From positions 187,313 through 251,312 of the forward strand of contig NSJX01000015.1 in assembly GCA_002286715.1 (NCBI GenBank): 64,000 bases of DNA, in the 5' to 3' direction. The notes beneath the pieces are model-generated. The model worked only from the letters and a program-made list of their open reading frames with translations. It was not told where the DNA came from and searched no databases. Of the stretch, positions 57,505-64,000 are shown one piece after another. The stretch comes from Dentipellis sp. KUC8613. Lineage: Eukaryota; Basidiomycota; Agaricomycetes; Russulales; Hericiaceae. A program made the translations under genes and the position numbers. The first letter of the stretch is position 1. Each line of letters opens with the position of its first letter.

Positions 57505-59202
57505 ATGTCGCCGTGCGGTGAGAAATACTATACGGTAAGGCGTTTTTCTGTGACTGCCTCTCGATGCTTATGTTTACCGTGACCTTGAAGATCACCTTGA
57601 TCGAGCTTTGGGTGCGTCAATTACACTAGTAGCGTCATACACCAAATTGATTATCAACCTTTGCTTTCGGTTTGGCACCTTTGATCGCTCATTCTGCAGG
57701 CGACAAGTACCTTCCACGGTGAGTATCTGACACGTCCATGATATCTCATTCTGACAGTCGTGCAGGGCTGTATACAGCGCTCTTTGCTGGATCCGTTTAT
57801 GTGTTGGCATTCCATCAACCGAAAAGAAATTACCTGGCGGTCTCAATCATTCTATACATCCTAATCACCGCGAATGTTGTTGTCGGCCTCGTACAAATCG
57901 TCCTGACCCCTACATTCATCGCCAATTCGCGCCTCGTTGATGGGGTCTACGTCGTGTGCGGCTTGGATGCCGACTCGGAGTCGCCTGATCAAATACGTCA
58001 AGCTCTGCTCAATGACTTTACGGAAGTGGCGATTGATTTCATCAACACTTTTGCTCAGTACTAATTCCTCTCCCTCGAGGACCAACGTTTTGCTAATGAT
58101 TGGTATACGCTAGGATCACCGCCGATGGCTTGCTGGTTCGTACCAAGGTCAATGGTCCTGACGCTGCTCCTAGTTTAACAACATTCACAGATCTATCGCT
58201 GTTGGATTATCTGGAACCGCAACTGGCGCGTCGTTCTACCAGTGATATCTCTTCTACTCGCAACAACCGGTCAATACCCACAGAACTCAGCACGTGGAAA
58301 AAACTTACACACTTTTTTTTTAGCATGCAATATCTCTGTTGTTTATTTCTCATCTCAAATTTATACTATGCGCCGTGCTGCTTCAAGTACACCCACATCG
58401 CTGCCATCGGGATGGCCCCAACGAGTGCGCATGGCATCGGTGTTCAGCACGACCAGCTACGCGCTAGCGCTGTCCACTACAGTCTTGACTACTGCCTTGA
58501 TAGGTAAATTTTAAAAAAGCCCGCGCCATAGCCTCGATGTTCCCGTTCGCTAAGTTCATGATGTCTGATCACTACAGCGGGCCGGATCTGGTGGTCTTCA
58601 AGGATATTGCAGAGGAGCTCCGGGACGATAAGAGGTGTATATAAATCAGCGATCACGATTCTGTATGTTCCAGCCTGATTTTGCCCCGACACTACTAATG
58701 TATAGAATACGGCAGAGTCGAATCAGGAGCAATATACTCATCGGGGCTGATCATCGCTCTCATCGTCCGTCAGACTACGTCAAAATATTGGGTGCGTCGG
58801 TCTCTCCAGCCAACCTCGTCTCAGTTCTCGCTGACGATGTGATCATACAGGGAATATTCAGCTCCTCCGTATCCCCACTACTCGTGAGTCTCGTTGTTCA
58901 ACCATCTCACACGATAAGCCCATAGAGAACAGGGAATCGCACCGACCTTAATTATTGTCCGCGTCGGCATGGGACGTTCTTTCGACACGACGGATGCATC
59001 TGTGGTCGACAGTACCCCAATCCCGAAGACAGGACCGGTGTCTTCAGCCATAGTCTTTGCAGCTGGCCGTTCCCGCCCTCCTCCAACAGAACCCGCCATC
59101 GAAACGCACTTCACTGTGCCTATTGGACAGGTTTTCGACGGAGACAGTATCGATTTGCTAGATGAAGCGGAGAAGAAGCTCTTTTTGAAATCGTCAAACT
59201 AG
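57505..59202 (+). CDS. Multi-pass membrane protein, MPF-G
   Basis: Start MSPCGEKYYT (exon 57505-57534), 21-nt exon ITLIELW at 57591-57611, then LYTALFAGSVYVLAFHQPKR, SIILYILITANVVVGLVQ, NSRLVDGVYVVCGLDAD, ITADGLLV, IYRCWIIWNRNWRVVLPVIS, LLATT, SYALALSTTVLTTALI, AGRIWWSSRILQRSSG, VYKSAITIL, ESGAIYSSGLIIALIVRQ, IFSSSVSPLL, GIAPTLIIVRVGMGRSFDTT, and a tail ending KKLFLKSSN. All expected segments are in frame with standard splice sites. Best preserved example of the family in the plus array. Function unknown. Confidence 0.8.
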
Positions 59203-60079
59203 AGTGTGTGAAGAACGATTGATGATGCACGAAGGAAAGAAAGGTGGAAGGAAAAGAGGACACATTGCTGGAATCCCAAATATCTCGATTTAGGTGATAG
59301 TTTCTTGAGCGCGCCTGCTTGCTTGCCGGAGGACATTACACTTGTAGTATAAGATGACCGTCGTCTATACCAATACCTGTTGCGCTTGCCTACAATCTTC
59401 GTCGTAGTACTCGGTGAATACTAGTAGGTGGAAGTGAGCGCTTACCGCGGGCCAGCGGCGCGGTGGCCCGTCTTCACTGCCACAACTGGTCAGCGAGCAA
59501 CGTCGACTTCTTGTAGAAAGCGCCGTTTGGCCGCACGCTACGCTGACGATGGAATACCCATAGGAAATCGCATACAAGATGACGCGATCCGACTGAGAAA
59601 AAAGTTGGATGGGAAACAGGACGGGCTCAGAGAGGGAGGCAAGCAGACACACTCGACTCGGAAAGAGGCAAGTGTTCTCGTCACTGGAAGAATCTGTTGG
59701 CAGAAATGGAGGTACGTCGCATGCCATGTGCTATGTGGAGCTCTAGCTGATGAAGGCACATGTACAGTGGTGTCACTAAGAGACTCGATGTTCCGTTGTG
59801 ACGGTGGATCACCTGGGACTCGAAGCATAGGTCGGAAATGTATGTTTCACGCGTGTACCAACCCAAAATGAAGCACCCTACTGCTTCTCCGAATCGTTCC
59901 ATTTGCCAATTGCAGCCATCGCATCGCAAGTGCTCACCTTGCCATCTGTCACCCTACCTCAAACCTTTGCGATTCTCCATCCGACCATCACCTTCCGTCC
60001 ACCGCCTTCCGTCGATTTCGTGTGCAGCCATCTTACTGCACGTTGTCAATACTGGAGATCCACTGATCATGGTGATATA
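59203..60079. other. MPF-G-MPF-H intergenic region
   Basis: About 0.9 kb. It lacks any trace of the 5' half of an MPF gene, which is what makes MPF-H look truncated. No other gene recognised. Confidence 0.45.
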
Positions 60080-60956
60080 GTATTCTCTGATAATTACAGA
60101 CTTTACAAGTTGCGCGATGTCACCGATTCTTCAGCGCCGCCGCCACCAGAATGGAGCAGACTTGTAAATATGTCGGTAATATTGAGCACCACCGGTGATG
60201 CGTTGGTGTTGTTCACTATGGTAGTGACCACAGTCGTAACTGGTAGGCATTGTGATCATGTCAGCGTAACGTTGAAAATCTGAACGTAGGCCCTACGCAT
60301 GGTTTCTGTAGCGGGCCGAATCTGGTGGACTTCAAGGAAGATAGCAAAGAACCTTGGGCAGAGTACGAAGAACATTTACAACTCTGCGATTATGATGATG
60401 TACGTGTGGCTTGCCCTATGATTCGCTTGCTGTCACTCCGATGTCGCGCTGACAGAGTGGAATCGGGAGCAATATATCCCTCCAGCATTATCGTCACGAT
60501 AATCGCCCGCCAGACTACCTTGGAAGATTTGGTACGTGTATCAATAATGCAGTTCACTCGACTTCTAACTGATCTCTGAGGCGTAGGGCGTATTCGGTTC
60601 GCCCGTAACGCCGTTGCTGGTGAGTTGTCGATCTGGTTTCTTTCTTGTTCGAAGGGTCATGACAATGATCAAAGAGAATTGCGGTGACCTTGATCATCGT
60701 CCGCGTCGGCATGGGTCGGTCGTTCGAGTCTGCCCAGACATCAACGGCCAACAGTTCTCCACTCGATAATGCAAGGCCAATTGCCTTCGTCATGCAGTTA
60801 CCGCTCCACCGCGCTGAGAGCAGAAGCAGTCCGAGCCGCGACCATGAGGCACAGATTGACGTCCTTGCGTACAGAATTGCGGAACGAGGCGGTGCCGATA
60901 TGCTCGATGGAGTCGAGAAAGTCGAGTCCGTTGGAGTAATCAATTTGGAGATGTAA
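60080..60956 (+). pseudogene. MPF-H, membrane-family copy lacking its 5' half
   Basis: Family sequence begins abruptly at YSDNYRLYKLRDVTDSSAPP (the PPPPEW exon), followed by VILSTTGDALVLFTMVVTTV, a GRIWWTSRKIAKNLG exon near 60311-60400, ESGAIYPSSIIVTIIARQTT and TLIIVRVGMGRSFESAQTS with a tail ending VESVGVINLEM. Everything upstream (CG start, LYTALFAG and IYRC exons) is missing over at least 700 bp. The remaining exons keep open frames and plausible splice sites, so the loss may be recent or a short transcript may still be made. Confidence 0.65.
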
Positions 60957-61330
60957 TGCGCACGAGCAAAAATTGATGTGGTCCTCCGGTCTTCGAGACG
61001 CTGCAAGGGCTGTCCGCACAGCTTTCCTGGACCCCCCGGTGGTAGTGACCAGTTATCGACGGAAACAGGTATGTCAATCAAGTTAGATTCATTTCTAGAC
61101 ATCGCTTCTACTATACGAGAATTGACGCCCATGGACGCCCATGGACGCCCAAGCCTTGTGCACATACGTCCGGCGCCAGACAAGCAGCTATTACTCGTCG
61201 CATGGATCATGTCTTATATTGGGTCCTCTCCACTTTCTGATCCCATTTTTGCATCATGGTTTAGGGTGTACTTATAGAGAGCCATTGTCCCACAGTTTGC
61301 ATCACTACGCCCCCGACATTGAACTCCGTC
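60957..61330. other. MPF-H-MPF-I intergenic region
   Basis: About 0.37 kb with a small tandem repeat: ATGGACGCCC in two full copies plus a partial one at 61124-61150. Confidence 0.5.
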
Positions 61331-63026
61331 ATGCCGCAGTGTGGTGAAAAGAATTACAGGGTGAGGATTTTCTCTGCGCTAATCGTTTCTAGTGATGCGC
61401 GCTGACTGGTGAAATAAAGGTCTCTTTGAGTGCGCTATGGGTACGTGAGTTGTCTCGATCTGATCTTCTGATCTTGAATACCCGGTTTCTTTACGAGGTG
61501 GAGAGTGTCCTCTATGGTCCGTTCTTCCCTTCTTGAAATACTCTGACACTCAAAATTCTTCAGGTCTCTATACAGCACTGTTCGGAGGATCCGTATATAT
61601 CCTAGCATCTCAACGAACAAAACGCTACTATTTCGCAACCTCAGTCATTCTCTGGATCCTCACCACGATCAACCTCATCTTCAACTTTGCGATAGCGCTC
61701 TCGACACCTGATGCTACGGCAAATTCCCGTCTAGAAGGCGGGGCCATCTTCAGTTGCAGCTCGGATCCAGAGACACCTGAGCGAGCGCGTGAAATTGCGA
61801 TCACTGCCTTGCTCGGGACGATTGGAGACGTTTTCAGCACCCTTTCTCAGTATGTATAGTATCTCTCTGATGGAGCCTTCTCTCTTGCTCAATGTTTCGT
61901 CCTTGATAGGATCGCCGCTGATAGTCTGCTCGTCTGTCCCACCTACGTTCTTTGATGGTATCCCTACTAACCTCTCGTTCCCCCACGCGCAGATTCATCG
62001 CAGTCTTGTCGTCTGGAATCATAAGAGACGCGTCATTGTGCTTCCGGCAATCCTTTTGCTCGCAACGACTGGTCAGTGTGGCAGCCAGCTCGCAGAATTT
62101 CTATTGATAAATATTAGCTTGCAACCTCAGTCTTGTATATTACGAGTCCCAGCTCTACAAGATACGTCATGCTGCAAGCCCGTCGGCACCTCCGCCACCA
62201 GAGTTCTTTCATATTGTCAAGATGTCAGCGTCGTTCAGCACCGCCAGCTATGCATTGGCATTGGGGACCACAGTGGTGACCACGATATTGACAGGTGATT
62301 ATTGAACACTCCCCTTGAAGTTGGCAACCCGGTAGTGCTCATTGACGTCTGCCTCTCATCTCTACAGCGGGCCGGATCTGGTGGGTTTCAAAGGAGCTCG
62401 GAAAAAATTTGAAGGTGGATGCAGGACATATGTACAGATCGGCGATCCTCGTGATGTGCGGACATATTTCTTGCGTCTTGAATCCCTTGTGACGGTTTAT
62501 GTGGCTGACCGAACGTAACAGAGTTGAATCAGGTGCGATATACTCCTCCGGAGTAATTGTCTCGCTAGTCGTCTACCAGGCCGCCCCAAACTACGCGGTA
62601 CGCATCTCATTTATCAGTAGGTCTCGGAAAATTTGCTCTTGCTAATGTTTTGGGACGGCACGTAGAGCATCTCGGCATATGCTGTCGGTCCATTGATAGT
62701 AAGCACCCCGTTCATCCCCGAGCAATTCGTCTCAAAGCACGTACGCACAGGGAATCGCGCCGACTTTAATCATTGTCCGCGTTGGCTTGGGCCGTTCCTT
62801 CGAAGAGACTCATGCACCCGTGGTCGAGAGCGCCCCAATGCGCCACACAAAGCCTGTCACCTCGATGATCAGGTTTGCGACCCTGCACAGCCAAAGCGAA
62901 TCAGACGGTCCGGATCCCGCCTGCGAGACACGCCATACAACGTACATAGGGTGGTCCTCTGATGGCGAGAGCGCGAGTCAGCTCGAAGCAGGGAAGCATG
63001 CGTTCTTGGAGAGAGAGAGCTTGTGA
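61331..63026 (+). CDS. Multi-pass membrane protein, MPF-I
   Basis: Start MPQCGEKNYR, 21-nt exon VSLSALW (61420-61440), then LYTALFGGSVYILASQRTKR, TSVILWILTTINLIFNFAIA, a loop with FSCSSDPETPE, a Q-I-H-R-S-L-V-V-W segment in place of IYRC, VIVLPAILLLATTG, SYALALGTTVVTTILTG, AGRIWWVSKELGKNL, MYRSAILV, ESGAIYSSGVIVSLVVYQ, GIAPTLIIVRVGLGRSFEET and a polar tail ending HAFLERESL. The Cys of IYRC is replaced, the most divergent site among intact copies. Otherwise intact. Function unknown. Confidence 0.77.
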
Positions 63027-63888
63027 GAAGGGATCCGGCGTCCCGGATGCTCTGGCTCAGGTGACAATTGCTCGAAAACTAGCATTAGCAACGACTCCTT
63101 ACTCCATCGTACAGTACGGTCATCATATTTTTACCGGCTCACTGGTGTCCTATCCCGGAGGCAGATATCCCTGCGCTTCAAGCCAACAGGTGCGTTTCCC
63201 TTTATTTTTGTCGATCTGGCCACCCTGAGGCACATCATCCCCATTTCGCGACATCAGAACGGATCGGACCTCACTTTCTCCACGTTCCGAAGGTTCATTT
63301 ATTGCCGTGCGTTCATGAGCCTTGCGTGCACTTGTTCTAACCCAATCTTCGAGAATCATGTCAAAGTGTTCAGCCACCACTTGATTTTCTTCAAGTGTTG
63401 CGACGCGTCGACCATCGACACGCGCGGACCTACAGGTATAGTTCCCCGAGGGGTATGTGCCTGATCGGATGTGGGGTATTGGGGTATCACCAAATGCAAG
63501 CGCAGTTCCTCTCAATGATGCAAGCGGCGTCGTTTCAGCTTCAACGCCGCACGCTTGCTTCCGCGGCCCGACGATTCACTTCCCGGCACCCTTTCCGCGG
63601 CATGTCAGGCTTCTCTCTTACTGCTACAGTCCGACTACCCGCGAGTCTCGTATACACAAACGTACTCCCAGGCGACGCGAACGCCCCATCTAGCCCATCA
63701 CATGATACATGTTATTTTGATGCAGAAGGTCAGTTGACCGTCTTCGCGATGGATGCGGTTACGGATCAGACAAACGCTTTCCTGATTCCGAGCGCTCGTT
63801 ACGCGCGACGCGTCCCCACACCGAATAAATAGCCCCTCAAGCTTCCCGCCCTTGGCCCAGCTTCCGCCTCCTTTCGCCGTGCACAGCC
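63027..63888. other. Intergenic region before the last gene
   Basis: About 0.86 kb. Open frames on both strands lack recognisable motifs. GAATAAATAG at about 63824-63833 is a weak TATA candidate some 60 nt before the next ATG. Confidence 0.4.
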
Positions 63889-64000
63889 ATGTTCACCAAG
63901 CTCACAGCGATAGTGTTCGTCGCGCAAGCGGTGCGTGCAGCGCCACAAGGTAGCGTAACGGCGCTCACGAGCGTGCCGGCACCGACTGTCACGGTGTCGA
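63889..64000 (+). CDS. Start of a secreted protein (cut by window end)
   Basis: ATG at 63889 opens MFTKLTAIVFVAQAVRAAPQ, a signal peptide with a likely cleavage after ARA or AAP, followed by a Thr/Val/Pro-rich start (GSVTALTSVPAPTVTV). The frame is open to the last base. Too short to assign a family; many extracellular fungal enzymes and cell-wall proteins begin like this. The upstream GCCATG context is good. Confidence 0.55.
   Translation, partial: MFTKLTAIVFVAQAVRAAPQGSVTALTSVPAPTVTVS

Noticed and set aside
63395..63832. 145-codon plus-strand open frame
   Set aside because: No motif, overlaps another frame in the same strand and a minus-strand frame of similar size; lies where the promoter of the last gene is expected.

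Overview
The window looks like nuclear DNA of a filamentous basidiomycete, probably an Agaricomycete and possibly a polypore (inference). Genes are broken by many 48-67 nt introns, TATA boxes are common, and secreted type-B carboxylesterases and a fungal multi-pass membrane family are locally expanded. I saw no rRNA, no CRISPR and no intact transposon. Spliced models below were worked out by hand; those for msp1, the CCDC25 homologue, PRMT3 and three Ser-rich genes sum to whole codons.

Left part (0.8-29.6 kb). A single-copy msp1 AAA-ATPase gene is followed by six carboxylesterase/lipase genes (CE1-CE6): four on the minus strand (2.5-15.6 kb) and two on the plus strand (24.0-29.6 kb). A decayed seventh copy lies at 9.0-9.2 kb. 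The two blocks are separated by an RBM25/Snu71-like splicing factor, a tRNA-like relic and a 2OG-Fe(II) dioxygenase. CE2-CE6 are all spliced through an 8-nt microexon, and CE2-CE5 also through a 13-nt microexon that encodes the start of the oxyanion-hole motif.

Middle part (29.8-52.6 kb). Three intact genes and one broken copy of an unnamed multi-pass membrane family (MPF) lie on the minus strand. They are followed by a second 2OG-Fe(II) dioxygenase that is divergent from a CCDC25/Jlp2 homologue. Next come five small serine-rich, probably disordered proteins (SRP1-SRP5) on the minus strand that share short motifs and promoter elements, and then PRMT3 on the plus strand.

Right part (53.0-64.0 kb). 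Four intact and one N-terminally truncated MPF genes lie on the plus strand. The window ends in the first exon of a secreted protein.

Single-copy housekeeping genes (msp1, RBM25, CCDC25, PRMT3) thus sit between lineage-specific tandem families. The least explained parts are the MPF arrays, with a conserved 21-nt exon, and the SRP family, with shared TATA, TGACTCA and CCCTCTGCCC elements. The esterases presumably act outside the cell on lipid, carotenoid or sterol esters; no pathway linking the families is evident.
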